This document shows positions 38,945 to 47,559 of a stretch of DNA of 64,000 nt, in pieces (within the stretch, counting starts at the first letter, position 1; each line of letters begins with the position of its first letter). The translations under genes were made by a program, and so were the position numbers. Source of the stretch: an uncultured Flavobacteriales bacterium (GTDB lineage Bacteria; Bacteroidota; Bacteroidia; Flavobacteriales; JBLHRE01); NCBI GenBank assembly GCA_937139155.1, contig CAKZPI010000024.1, forward strand, positions 1-64,000, in the 5' to 3' direction. Under the pieces are notes generated by a model. The model was not told where the DNA came from. It saw only the letters and a list, made by a program, of their open reading frames with translations, and searched no databases.

Positions 38945-39323
38945 TATTTTATTAATCGATGACGATCCCATCGTAAACTTCATCCACAAAAGAGTCATCG
39001 GCAAACAATTCCCGGATGCCAATATCATTGTTAAAGAAAACGGACAAGTAGCCCTAGACTTCCTACATGAAAATGTTGAGAATGATTATCTGGTTTTCCT
39101 TGATATTAATATGCCTGTTATGAATGGTTGGGAATTTCTAGAAGCCCTAGACCTCCCAGGAAATAATTTTCAGCTCCAAATTTTTATCCTTACATCCTCC
39201 ATCGACCAATCCGACCGAAAGATGGCGGAAGAAAGTCCAAGGGTCTCAGGCTTCCTTACCAAGCCTCTCTCTCAAGAGGAACTGTTGACGGAAATGTCTA
39301 AATATAATTACCTAGCCTCCTGA
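38937..39323 (+). CDS. Single-domain response regulator (CheY-like)
   Basis: 'NILLIDDDPIVNFIHKRVI', 'VFLDINMPVMNGWEFLE', 'FILTSS'; ATGA overlap with sensor gene. Confidence 0.93.
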   Translation: MNNILLIDDDPIVNFIHKRVIGKQFPDANIIVKENGQVALDFLHENVENDYLVFLDINMPVMNGWEFLEALDLPGNNFQLQIFILTSSIDQSDRKMAEESPRVSGFLTKPLSQEELLTEMSKYNYLAS

Positions 39324-39406
39324 GATAAATCCTTATCTAAGCATAACATGGGGCCTCTCTTCATAGTACATTGACTATACATCCAATTATAAATGAATCT
39401 TGTACC

Positions 39407-40471
39407 ATGAAAATAAACCCCAATAGCCCAATTCTTGTTACCGGAGCCAATGGTTACGTTGCAAGTTGGATTGTTAAAAAGCTTTTAGATCAAGGGCATA
39501 CAGTGAATGCTGCGGTTCGTAATCCAAACGACAAAGCCAAACATGCCCATCTTCTAAGCTTGTCTGAGGACTCAAAAGGGGAGCTCAAGCTATTCCATTC
39601 TGATTTATTAGAAGAGGGTTCCTTTGATGAAGCCATTCAAGGTTGTGAGCTGGTTTACCACACAGCCTCTCCTTTCACAACGGATGTAAAAAATCCTGAA
39701 AAAGAACTCATTCAGCCCGCAGTTAAGGGTACCCAAAATGTATTGAACTCTGCCCTTAAGGCCTCCTCGGTAAAACGAGTTGTGGTAACAAGCTCCTGTG
39801 CAGCCATGTACACAGATGCTATTGATACCCTAAATACCCCAACGGGTATGCTTACTGAATCTGTTTGGAATGAAACGGCAAGCATAGATTACCAGCCCTA
39901 CAACCTTTCCAAAACCTTGGCCGAAAAAAAGGCTTGGGAAATCGCTAAGTCGCAAAATAAATTCGACCTGATTACCATCAATATGAGCCTGGTTTTGGGT
40001 CCGCCTTTGAACCCTAAGCATGCCACTTCAGAAAGCATGAACATTCTTAAACTTTTAGGAAATGGAGACATGAAATTTGGGGTTCCGAAAATGGGGGTAG
40101 GACTGGTGGATGTTAGAGATGTAGCGGAAGCTCATTATCTGGCAGGGTTTAATCCAAAGGCAGAGGGCCGATACATTACCTCCGCCCACAATACCAATTT
40201 CTTGGAAATGTCAGAAGCTTTATTGCCCCGGTATGGAGATAATTACCCCTTGCCAAAGAGAGCATTGCCTAAATGGTTGCTTCTTCTCTTTGGACCAATG
40301 GTTAATTCTTTATTCACCCGTAGGTTCATCAAAAATAATGTGAATGTAGAATGGAAGGCTGACAATTCTAAGGTGAAGTCGCATCTAGGTTTAAGTTTTT
40401 TAAGCCTTAAAACCACCATGGACGATTCCTTTCAAGCCTTGATCGATGCTGGAGTTTTATCGTCAAAATAA
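39407..40471 (+). CDS. NAD-dependent epimerase/dihydroflavonol-4-reductase family protein
   Basis: 'ILVTGANGYVASWIVKKLLDQGHTVNAAVRNP', 'PYNLSKTLAEKKAW'. Confidence 0.9.
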   Translation: MKINPNSPILVTGANGYVASWIVKKLLDQGHTVNAAVRNPNDKAKHAHLLSLSEDSKGELKLFHSDLLEEGSFDEAIQGCELVYHTASPFTTDVKNPEKELIQPAVKGTQNVLNSALKASSVKRVVVTSSCAAMYTDAIDTLNTPTGMLTESVWNETASIDYQPYNLSKTLAEKKAWEIAKSQNKFDLITINMSLVLGPPLNPKHATSESMNILKLLGNGDMKFGVPKMGVGLVDVRDVAEAHYLAGFNPKAEGRYITSAHNTNFLEMSEALLPRYGDNYPLPKRALPKWLLLLFGPMVNSLFTRRFIKNNVNVEWKADNSKVKSHLGLSFLSLKTTMDDSFQALIDAGVLSSK

Positions 40472-40531
40472 TCTCTGACAAAATCTTTGAAATCGGTTTT
40501 TCTTTTATAAAATTCTATCCTTCTTTGAGGT

Positions 40532-41293
40532 ATGGAAATTTTCCAAGAAATCAATTCAATTTACTTGATCGCTCTCTTCCTAATTGGTACGGGAGCCTTT
40601 CTGCTCTCTTCCATTTCAGGCGGAGGAGGAGCCTTGGTCTTGGTTCCGGTGGTGAACATCATGCTTGGTCCGAGTCAAACCGCTCCCATCTTAAATTTGG
40701 GCACCCTTTTGGGTCGACCCTCTAGATTGATCATTTTTTGGAAACATATTCAATGGAAAATCTGTTTCTATTATGTTCCTTTTGCCCTTATTGGATCCGT
40801 ACTCGGGGCCTATTTATTTCAAGAAATGAACCTTGGCTTCCTGCAAATACTGGTCGGGCTTTTCTTGGTTTCAACCCTATGGCAATTTAGGTTCGGGAAA
40901 AAGAAGGCCTCCTTTCTTATGAAGCTAAGCTATTTTCCTCCCTTGGCTTTCTTGGTTTCTCTCCTTGGAACCTTGATTGGGGCCATGGGGCCCATTCTAA
41001 ATCCGTTTTACCTAAACCTTGGTTTGGATAAGGAAGACCTGATTGCAACCAAAACTGCGAATTCCTTTTTTATGGGATTGGCCCAAGTGGGGGCCTATTC
41101 TTTCTTTGGATCCTTGAACCCAAAGCTCTGGGTGTATGGTTTATGCCTAGGGCTCGGAGCAACCCTTGGAAACATCCTTGGCAAAAGATTCCTCGGTAAT
41201 ATGTCTTCAAAAACTTTCCGGAAATGGGTGGTTTGGGTAATGGCCATTTCTGGATTTGTGCTTGTCTTGAATCAAATATTGGAGATGACCTAA
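40532..41293 (+). CDS. TauE/SafE family sulfite exporter-type membrane protein
   Basis: 'SSISGGGGALVLVPVVNIMLGPSQTAPILNLGTLLGRPSR'. Confidence 0.85.
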   Translation: MEIFQEINSIYLIALFLIGTGAFLLSSISGGGGALVLVPVVNIMLGPSQTAPILNLGTLLGRPSRLIIFWKHIQWKICFYYVPFALIGSVLGAYLFQEMNLGFLQILVGLFLVSTLWQFRFGKKKASFLMKLSYFPPLAFLVSLLGTLIGAMGPILNPFYLNLGLDKEDLIATKTANSFFMGLAQVGAYSFFGSLNPKLWVYGLCLGLGATLGNILGKRFLGNMSSKTFRKWVVWVMAISGFVLVLNQILEMT

Positions 41294-41410
41294 AATGTCA
41301 TTATTAATTCAGGAGGGTGTAAATCTTATTTAAAATAGTTTCCGTACTTTTGTTAGCACATCACACCCGCCTTTCCTTTGCCTGCGCCTTCCTTTCCATA
41401 CCATAAAACA

Positions 41411-41767
41411 ATGCAGAATACGGTGGGTATTTTCATTTCAAACAAATCGGCTGCTTTTTATTCAATTATGGGCATCTTGAATCGACAAGGATTGAAGGTG
41501 GTTCATGTCAATGAATTAGATTCTGCTGTGAAAATGTTGGCTTCCAATCCAAATTGGAAGCCCGTTCTTTATTTAGACCTATCAGACCAAGGTCTGTTAG
41601 AAGAATACTTAGATCAAAAACTAAACCTTCAAGAAAGGTGCAAGAACGTTCACGGATTCATCGGTCAAGACTCAACCATGAGTGGCCGTCTTTTGCAGTC
41701 CTATGGGCTCATTCCCCATGTGATTGACTTTGAAATAAGCCCCAAACAAGCCCATGACAACCCTTAA
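41411..41767 (+). CDS. Hypothetical protein, possible degenerate receiver-like fold
   Basis: 118 aa from ATG 41411; 'KPVLYLDLSDQGLLEEYLDQ'; overlaps the next ORF by 14 bp. Confidence 0.55.
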   Translation: MQNTVGIFISNKSAAFYSIMGILNRQGLKVVHVNELDSAVKMLASNPNWKPVLYLDLSDQGLLEEYLDQKLNLQERCKNVHGFIGQDSTMSGRLLQSYGLIPHVIDFEISPKQAHDNP

Positions 41768-42284
41768 GTTCAAAAGTCGTTTAGATCTTTTTCCAGATAA
41801 TCTTTACGCCTTCTACGTTGAAGTACCCAAAGACGTGGTTTCTGAATTGGGCCTACAAGAAAACAAACGAGTTCTAACCCTTTACGATGGTAAAATTGAA
41901 AAACATCAAGCTTTGATGTTATGGAAAGGGATTCATTACCTAATGGTGAATGCAGAATTAAGAAAGTCCTTATCTCTTTTATTAGGTGACCCAGTTCAGG
42001 TTGAAATCACCCCTGATGAATCAAAGTATGGAATGCCCATGCACGCCAGTCTTGAAACTGCTTTAGACCAAGAAGGGGTAATGCAAGTCTTCGAGCAATT
42101 ATCACCTGGAAAACAGAGAAACCTGTTATTCATTGTTGATAAAGTGAAGTCTGTAGATGCTAAAATACCAAAGGCCCTGGCCATAGCAGCCCATTTAAAG
42201 GAGAACGGCACCAATCTGGACTTCAAAAGATTGAATGAGCTGATTAAAGAATTTAACAACAATGCCAAGATGACCAGGCGATGA
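41754..42284 (+). CDS. DUF1905/YdeI-like protein
   Basis: 'VPKDVVSELGLQENKRVLTLYDGKIEKHQALM' and C-terminal YdeI-like helix region. Confidence 0.7.
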   Translation: MTTLKFKSRLDLFPDNLYAFYVEVPKDVVSELGLQENKRVLTLYDGKIEKHQALMLWKGIHYLMVNAELRKSLSLLLGDPVQVEITPDESKYGMPMHASLETALDQEGVMQVFEQLSPGKQRNLLFIVDKVKSVDAKIPKALAIAAHLKENGTNLDFKRLNELIKEFNNNAKMTRR

Positions 42285-42421
42285 CTAAGAGATCTAGGTC
42301 CTGTTGAAGTCTGGGTACTTGTGCGGCTTCCCTTGGGTTCGATTCGTGGAAGTCTTGGCCCCTCAATAAAGTTTAGCTCAGAGTTCAAAAAACACCCTAC
42401 TTTTGGGCAGATTTTTTCAGC

Positions 42422-43672
42422 ATGAAATCAAACCGAAAAGCAGCCCTTGGGTTCATCTTTATTACCCTACTCCTTGATATTACGGGCATTGCCATCATCA
42501 TTCCTGTTCTTCCAGCATTGATTCAGGAACTCACCAGCACGGGCTTAAGTGATGCGGCTAAATATGGCGGTTGGTTATTGTTTGCCTATGCCATTATGCA
42601 ATTTCTATTTGCCCCTTTAATTGGCAGCCTTAGCGATCGATATGGAAGAAAGCCCGTTCTTATAATTTCCCTTTTAGGCTTTGCGGCCGATTATATTTTG
42701 ATGGCCTTAGCCCCCACCATGTTTTGGTTGTTTCTTGGAAGAATCATCGCGGGTATTTGCGGAGCCTCCATTACAACTGCTTCCGCCTATATTGCAGACG
42801 TTTCCACTCCAGAAAAAAGAGCCCAAAACTTCGGCATGATTGGAGCCGCATTTGGCTTAGGATTCATCATAGGTCCGGTGGTGGGCGGTTTATTGGGTGA
42901 GTTTGGCACCCGGGTTCCCTTTTATGCTGCCGCAGGATTGACCTTCCTAAACGCAATTTATGGTATGCTCGTTCTTCCTGAGTCTCTCTCAAAAGAAGAA
43001 AGAAGAGCCTTTAGCTGGAAATCTTCAAACCCAGTAGGAAGTCTCACCCAAATGAAAAGGTATCCCGTTATCATCGGACTACTTTTCGCCTTATTTTTTG
43101 TGTACGTGGCAGCCCATGCCGTTCAATCAACTTGGACCTTCTACACCATGTATGCTTTTGAATGGTCTGAATCAATGGTTGGATATTCATTAGGGGCAGC
43201 GGGTCTTTTAACGGCCATTGTTCAAGGAGGCTTAATAAGGGTCATCATCCCCAAACTCGGTCAATCAAAGTCTGTATACCTAGGCTTGGCTTTTTATGCT
43301 TTAGGATTAAGTCTTTTCAGCTTCGCAAGTCAAGGATGGATGATGTTTGCATTCTTAGTTCCCTATTGCCTTGGCGGGATTGCAGGCCCAGCTCTTCAAG
43401 GAATCATGTCAAACCAGGTTCCTAATAATGAACAAGGCCAATTGCAGGGTGGACTAACCTCCTTAATGAGCCTTACCTCGATTGTTGGCCCTCCTTTAAT
43501 GACCATGGTCTTTGCAAGTTTCACCGGGGAAGACAACCTTGTGGAATTGCCAGGAGTCCCTATGCTTCTTGGAGCTTTCTTATGTTGTCTCGGAATTTTA
43601 TTCAGCTGGAGAACCCTTTCGCGCAACAAACTCCTTCTTCAAAATGTTCAGGAAAATCCCGAAAAGGATTGA
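42422..43672 (+). CDS. MFS transporter, TCR/TetA-like
   Basis: '[26 protein letters not shown]', '[43 protein letters not shown]'. Confidence 0.93.
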   Translation: MKSNRKAALGFIFITLLLDITGIAIIIPVLPALIQELTSTGLSDAAKYGGWLLFAYAIMQFLFAPLIGSLSDRYGRKPVLIISLLGFAADYILMALAPTMFWLFLGRIIAGICGASITTASAYIADVSTPEKRAQNFGMIGAAFGLGFIIGPVVGGLLGEFGTRVPFYAAAGLTFLNAIYGMLVLPESLSKEERRAFSWKSSNPVGSLTQMKRYPVIIGLLFALFFVYVAAHAVQSTWTFYTMYAFEWSESMVGYSLGAAGLLTAIVQGGLIRVIIPKLGQSKSVYLGLAFYALGLSLFSFASQGWMMFAFLVPYCLGGIAGPALQGIMSNQVPNNEQGQLQGGLTSLMSLTSIVGPPLMTMVFASFTGEDNLVELPGVPMLLGAFLCCLGILFSWRTLSRNKLLLQNVQENPEKD

Positions 43673-43714
43673 GGAAAAAATCCTTACCCAAAAATCCTTC
43701 CGTATGTTTGATTC

Positions 43715-44518
43715 ATGAACATTGTTGAAAAAGTCAGGTCAATATTTGACGGAAAGGAATTCAAACTGGGAATTGTATTGGGAGGAGGAGGAACTCGAGG
43801 CTTTGCCCATCTAGGGGTTTTAAAAGCACTTAAGGAACTCGAAATTGAGCCCGAAATATGTTGCGGAGTTAGTGCAGGTGCCATTGTAGGTGCCTATTGG
43901 GCTGCTGAAACTTCTGCCGATGATTGTTTCGAACTTCTTACCGAACAGTCCGTATGGTCTTACTCAAAAATGAAATGGCCCAAACATGGCTTATTGGATC
44001 TGGGCGGATTGGAAAAGCGAATCCAGGAAGACATCCCCTTCCAAAACATTGAAGACCTTCCTAAACCTTTTTTCATCGGGGTCAGCAATCTAACTCAAGG
44101 AAGTCCTGAGTACATTAATAAAGGTAATCTCGCCAAGACCGTTCTAGCCTCCTCAAGCATACCCGTTGTTTTTCAATCGGTGAAAATGGGTGATGATATT
44201 TATGTGGATGGAGGGCTTCTTGATAATCTTCCTGTAAGACCCATAAAAGCAGTCGCAAGCAAGGCCATTGCCGTTAGCATTTCTCCAATCAAACCTGAAA
44301 AGGAGGTTCGGAACTTGCTCAAAATTGCAACCCGAACCTTTCAATTGGCCATTGAAGCCAATACCCGAGAAAGCAGATCAAGGGCCGATATTTTAATTGA
44401 ACCTGACGGCCTTAGAAACTATGAAATGCTAAGCACCAAAAATTCAAAGGCCATTTTTGATCTAGGGTATAATGCAGTAATGGAAGAGGCGGATGACCTC
44501 AAAGCTATGTTTGGCTAA
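43715..44518 (+). CDS. Patatin-like phospholipase family protein
   Basis: 'GGGGTRGFAHLGVLKAL', 'GVSAGAIVGA', 'DGGLLDNLP'. Confidence 0.95.
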   Translation: MNIVEKVRSIFDGKEFKLGIVLGGGGTRGFAHLGVLKALKELEIEPEICCGVSAGAIVGAYWAAETSADDCFELLTEQSVWSYSKMKWPKHGLLDLGGLEKRIQEDIPFQNIEDLPKPFFIGVSNLTQGSPEYINKGNLAKTVLASSSIPVVFQSVKMGDDIYVDGGLLDNLPVRPIKAVASKAIAVSISPIKPEKEVRNLLKIATRTFQLAIEANTRESRSRADILIEPDGLRNYEMLSTKNSKAIFDLGYNAVMEEADDLKAMFG

Positions 44519-45201
44519 TGCATGATTTTAAATATGACCCCGACCGGAAAAGAGAAATCTTTAACCTCATTGACCAAGGGGAAGGGGAGAAACTGGACTT
44601 TAAATTTGCCGTCAATGATGCTCGGAAAATAGCAAAAACCCTTTCAGCTTTTGCCAATACCAAAGGGGGAACCCTTTTAATCGGGGTAAAAGACAGTGGT
44701 CGAGTTTCGGGAATAGACCCAGAAGAAGAAGCGCACATGATTTCCTCTGCAGCTGAGGTTTATTCCGATCCGAAGATTCCCCTTTCATTGCATTGCCATG
44801 ACTTTGAAGGAAAATGGGTGCTTGAAGTTCAAGTGCCTGAGTCTTCCGAAAAACCGCATTTGGTGAAAAATCGGGATGAGAAATCCTTGGCCTTTTTCCG
44901 ATTTGAAGATCATACCATTCCCGCCAATGGGGTTCTTCTCAAGCTTTGGAGCCTTAAGCAAAACCCAAAGGTTCAAACCCAGCTTTCATTTACTTCAGCC
45001 GAGAAGGCTGCCTTAAAATTCCTAGAGAAAGAAGGACCCAAATCTTTTTCCCAAATCAAAAAGGTGCATAAAGGAAGCTTAATTCAAATCACAGAATTCC
45101 TTGCTCAGCTTTTAGCCTGGTCAATCGTTGAAATAACCTGGTCTACTGAGGGTTATAAATATTTAATCAACGAAAATCCAGTTAAAAAAACCCGGGATTA
45201 A
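44518..45201 (+). CDS. AlbA_2 (Schlafen AlbA-like) ATP-binding domain protein
   Basis: 'EGEKLDFKFAVNDARKIAKTLSAFANTKGGTLLIGVKDSGRVSGID'. Confidence 0.88.
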   Translation: MHDFKYDPDRKREIFNLIDQGEGEKLDFKFAVNDARKIAKTLSAFANTKGGTLLIGVKDSGRVSGIDPEEEAHMISSAAEVYSDPKIPLSLHCHDFEGKWVLEVQVPESSEKPHLVKNRDEKSLAFFRFEDHTIPANGVLLKLWSLKQNPKVQTQLSFTSAEKAALKFLEKEGPKSFSQIKKVHKGSLIQITEFLAQLLAWSIVEITWSTEGYKYLINENPVKKTRD

Positions 45202-45222
45202 AATAAATGTATAGGCATTAGT

Positions 45223-45250
45223 TGTATATACATTTAATTTTTTACCTTTG
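45223..45250 (+). promoter_or_regulatory. yceI promoter with operator-like palindrome TGTATATACA overlapping -33 TTG; -7 TACCTTTG
   Basis: TGTATATACA 45223-45232; TAAATGTATA/TATACATTTA arms 45204-45213 and 45227-45236; TACCTTTG 45243-45250. Confidence 0.6.
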
Positions 45251-45278
45251 CTCCTGAAACTAAACATTCCTTATTGAA

Positions 45279-45911
45279 ATGAAAAAAATGAAATTGTTTT
45301 TGGGCCTTGGTGTAATTGCTGCCATGGCTGCCTGTAACTCAGGAAACGAATCAACCAGTGAAACGACTGAAAAGGCGGATGCCAAGAAAGAGCCTACCGC
45401 TGAAGTGGTAACCCATTCAGTAGACACAAGCCAAAGCATGGTAATGTGGAAAGGGGTGATGCTAGGCGTGAAAGACCATACTGGAACCTTGGCCTTTTCT
45501 GAAGCTAAAATCAAAACTCAAGACGGAGAAGTTGTAGGGGGATCTTTTGTTGTAGATATGCAATCAATGGTTGCTACAGATGACAACTACCAGCCTGAAG
45601 AGGGAAAAACCAAAGAAAAATTGATCGGGCACTTGATGTCAGATGATTTCTTTGCCGTGGCCAATCACCCAACCTCAAAATTCGTGATTGAAAACGTAGA
45701 AGGAAATACCGCAACTGGAAAACTTACCGTTCGCGGGAAAACCAATGAAGCAACGGTAGAGAACTTTGAGTTCAACCAGGAAACAGGAATGGTAACAGGT
45801 ACCATGACCTTTGACCGTCAGAAGTACAATGTATCCTTTTCAACCGGAGCTGCAGATTTTGTAATCTCAGATGATATTGTGGTTGATGTGAAGATGAAAG
45901 TTCAGGGTTAG
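45279..45911 (+). CDS. YceI family lipoprotein
   Basis: Lipobox 'AAMAACNSG', 'SMVMWKGVMLGVKDHTGTLAFSEA', 'NHPTSKFVIENV'. Confidence 0.94.
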   Translation: MKKMKLFLGLGVIAAMAACNSGNESTSETTEKADAKKEPTAEVVTHSVDTSQSMVMWKGVMLGVKDHTGTLAFSEAKIKTQDGEVVGGSFVVDMQSMVATDDNYQPEEGKTKEKLIGHLMSDDFFAVANHPTSKFVIENVEGNTATGKLTVRGKTNEATVENFEFNQETGMVTGTMTFDRQKYNVSFSTGAADFVISDDIVVDVKMKVQG

Positions 45912-45931
45912 ACCATCTTTCAACCATATGG

Positions 45932-45969
45932 AAAAGCCGTCTCATTTCTGGGACGGCTTTTCTTTTTTT
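45932..45969 (+). terminator. Rho-independent terminator after yceI
   Basis: AAAAGCCGTCTCATTTCTGGGACGGCTTTT followed by CTTTTTTT. Confidence 0.85.
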
Positions 45970-45972
45970 AGC

Positions 45973-46716
45973 CTAAAAAAGGATGAATGCGTTTCGGGTT
46001 TCACAATGTGGGCTTACCAGATAACCAATGTCATAATTGATTTCAAAACTCAAACCAATGGTTAATGGATGGGTTTCCGCATAGGAATCGTAATTGGCGT
46101 ATTCCGATGGGAATGCATCGGGGCTTCCGGCTCCTCCAGCTTCAGAAATCACATCCTTCAAACTATATGCCGCCCGAAAGCCCATGATTACAGAGAGATT
46201 ACCATTTCCTATAACATACAAACCAAAGCCAAACAATAGAGATTGATAATTTGGGTTTAGCAGGTCTTGGATGTTTCCGCTGCCATACAATAAATCATTG
46301 GGGGTGTCTCCTGAATTCTCAAGCATGGCAGACTGTACCTTTGAAAATTCATACCCAATTTCTGAATAGGTTCCGTTTTTATGAAGCCTATACAAAAGAC
46401 CAATGTTTCGGGTGCCCATATCAATGTCTCTCCAAAACTTATTGCCCTGGTCGTCATTCATTCGCCACCTTTGATTTATGCTTTGCACACCGTACTCAAA
46501 GGTGAATTCTGAAAAGGAACCAATATTGGTACCCATTCTAAACCCATAGGCGTTTCCAAAACTAAACTCGTGAACAACCAATTTGTCATTGAAAATATTG
46601 TTGTTCACCAACATGGTTGAATTACCGCCACCCTTTAGGCCGAAATCAAACCAAACCTGGGCATGACTCATTACTGAAACCAAAAGGAAAGCCATTAAAA
46701 TTCCTGTTCTTATCAT
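45973..46716 (-). CDS. Outer membrane beta-barrel-type hypothetical protein
   Basis: Start re-set to 'MIRTGILMAFLLVSVMSHAQ' signal peptide at 46716; aromatic-rich alternating strands. Confidence 0.75.
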   Translation of the reverse strand: MIRTGILMAFLLVSVMSHAQVWFDFGLKGGGNSTMLVNNNIFNDKLVVHEFSFGNAYGFRMGTNIGSFSEFTFEYGVQSINQRWRMNDDQGNKFWRDIDMGTRNIGLLYRLHKNGTYSEIGYEFSKVQSAMLENSGDTPNDLLYGSGNIQDLLNPNYQSLLFGFGLYVIGNGNLSVIMGFRAAYSLKDVISEAGGAGSPDAFPSEYANYDSYAETHPLTIGLSFEINYDIGYLVSPHCETRNAFILF

Positions 46717-46759
46717 GATTTTTGCGATTATTGCAGGGAAAGATACTTTATTTTGACTT

Positions 46760-47506
46760 ATGAAAATCTTAGAAGGAAAAACAGCAATCATTACAGGAGC
46801 AAGTAGAGGTATTGGCAAAGGAATTGCCGAAACTTTCGCTGCCCAAGGAGCCAATATAGCTTTCACTTTCTTATCGTCTGAAGAGAAAGCAAAGGCCCTT
46901 GAAGATGAACTCTCTGCCCATGGCATTAAGGCCAAAGGCTATAAAAGTGACGCCGGAGATTTCGCTCAAGCCGAAAAGCTTGCCGCAGATGTTTTGGCTG
47001 ATTTTGGACAAATTGATGTGCTCATTAACAATGCCGGAATCACCAAAGACAACCTCTTAATGAGAATCTCTGAGGAAGATTGGGATCGCGTGATCGACGT
47101 GAACCTTAAGTCCGTTTTTAATATGACCAAGGCCGTTCAAAGGGCCATGCTTAAAGCTAGAAAAGGGTCTATTATTAATATGTCTTCTGTAGTTGGGGTT
47201 AAAGGAAATGCCGGACAATCAAATTATGCTGCCTCCAAAGCAGGAATCATCGGGTTCTCTAAATCCATTGCCTTAGAATTAGGCTCCCGAAATATTCGCT
47301 GCAATGTGGTTGCTCCAGGTTTCATTGAAACCGAAATGACCGGGGCCTTAAATGAGGAAACGGTTCAATCTTGGAGAGACTCGATTCCCCTTAAAAGAGG
47401 TGGTTCTCCCGAGGATGTTGCCAATCTCTGCCTCTTCTTGGCCTCCGACCTATCCGCCTATATAACCGGCCAGGTTATTAATGTTGATGGGGGAATGCTT
47501 ACCTAG
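46760..47506 (+). CDS. fabG: 3-oxoacyl-[acyl-carrier-protein] reductase
   Basis: '[16 protein letters not shown]', '[32 protein letters not shown]', '[16 protein letters not shown]'. Confidence 0.95.
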   Translation: MKILEGKTAIITGASRGIGKGIAETFAAQGANIAFTFLSSEEKAKALEDELSAHGIKAKGYKSDAGDFAQAEKLAADVLADFGQIDVLINNAGITKDNLLMRISEEDWDRVIDVNLKSVFNMTKAVQRAMLKARKGSIINMSSVVGVKGNAGQSNYAASKAGIIGFSKSIALELGSRNIRCNVVAPGFIETEMTGALNEETVQSWRDSIPLKRGGSPEDVANLCLFLASDLSAYITGQVINVDGGMLT

Positions 47507-47521
47507 AACACAATAAACATC

Positions 47522-47556
47522 TAAAAGGGCCTTTGTTATTCAAGGGCCTTTTTTTT
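47522..47556 (+). terminator. Terminator-like hairpin after fabG, abutting next CDS start
   Basis: AAAAGGGCCTTTGTTATTCAAGGGCCTTTTTTTT, imperfect stem plus T-tract. Confidence 0.7.
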
Positions 47557-47559
47557 CCT

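Noticed and set aside
42330-42370. GGTTCGATTC, tRNA T-loop-like string
   Set aside because: No matching acceptor, D or anticodon stems nearby
46717-46935. N-terminal extension of the minus-strand 320-aa ORF
   Set aside because: Antisense to fabG; signal peptide begins at 46716
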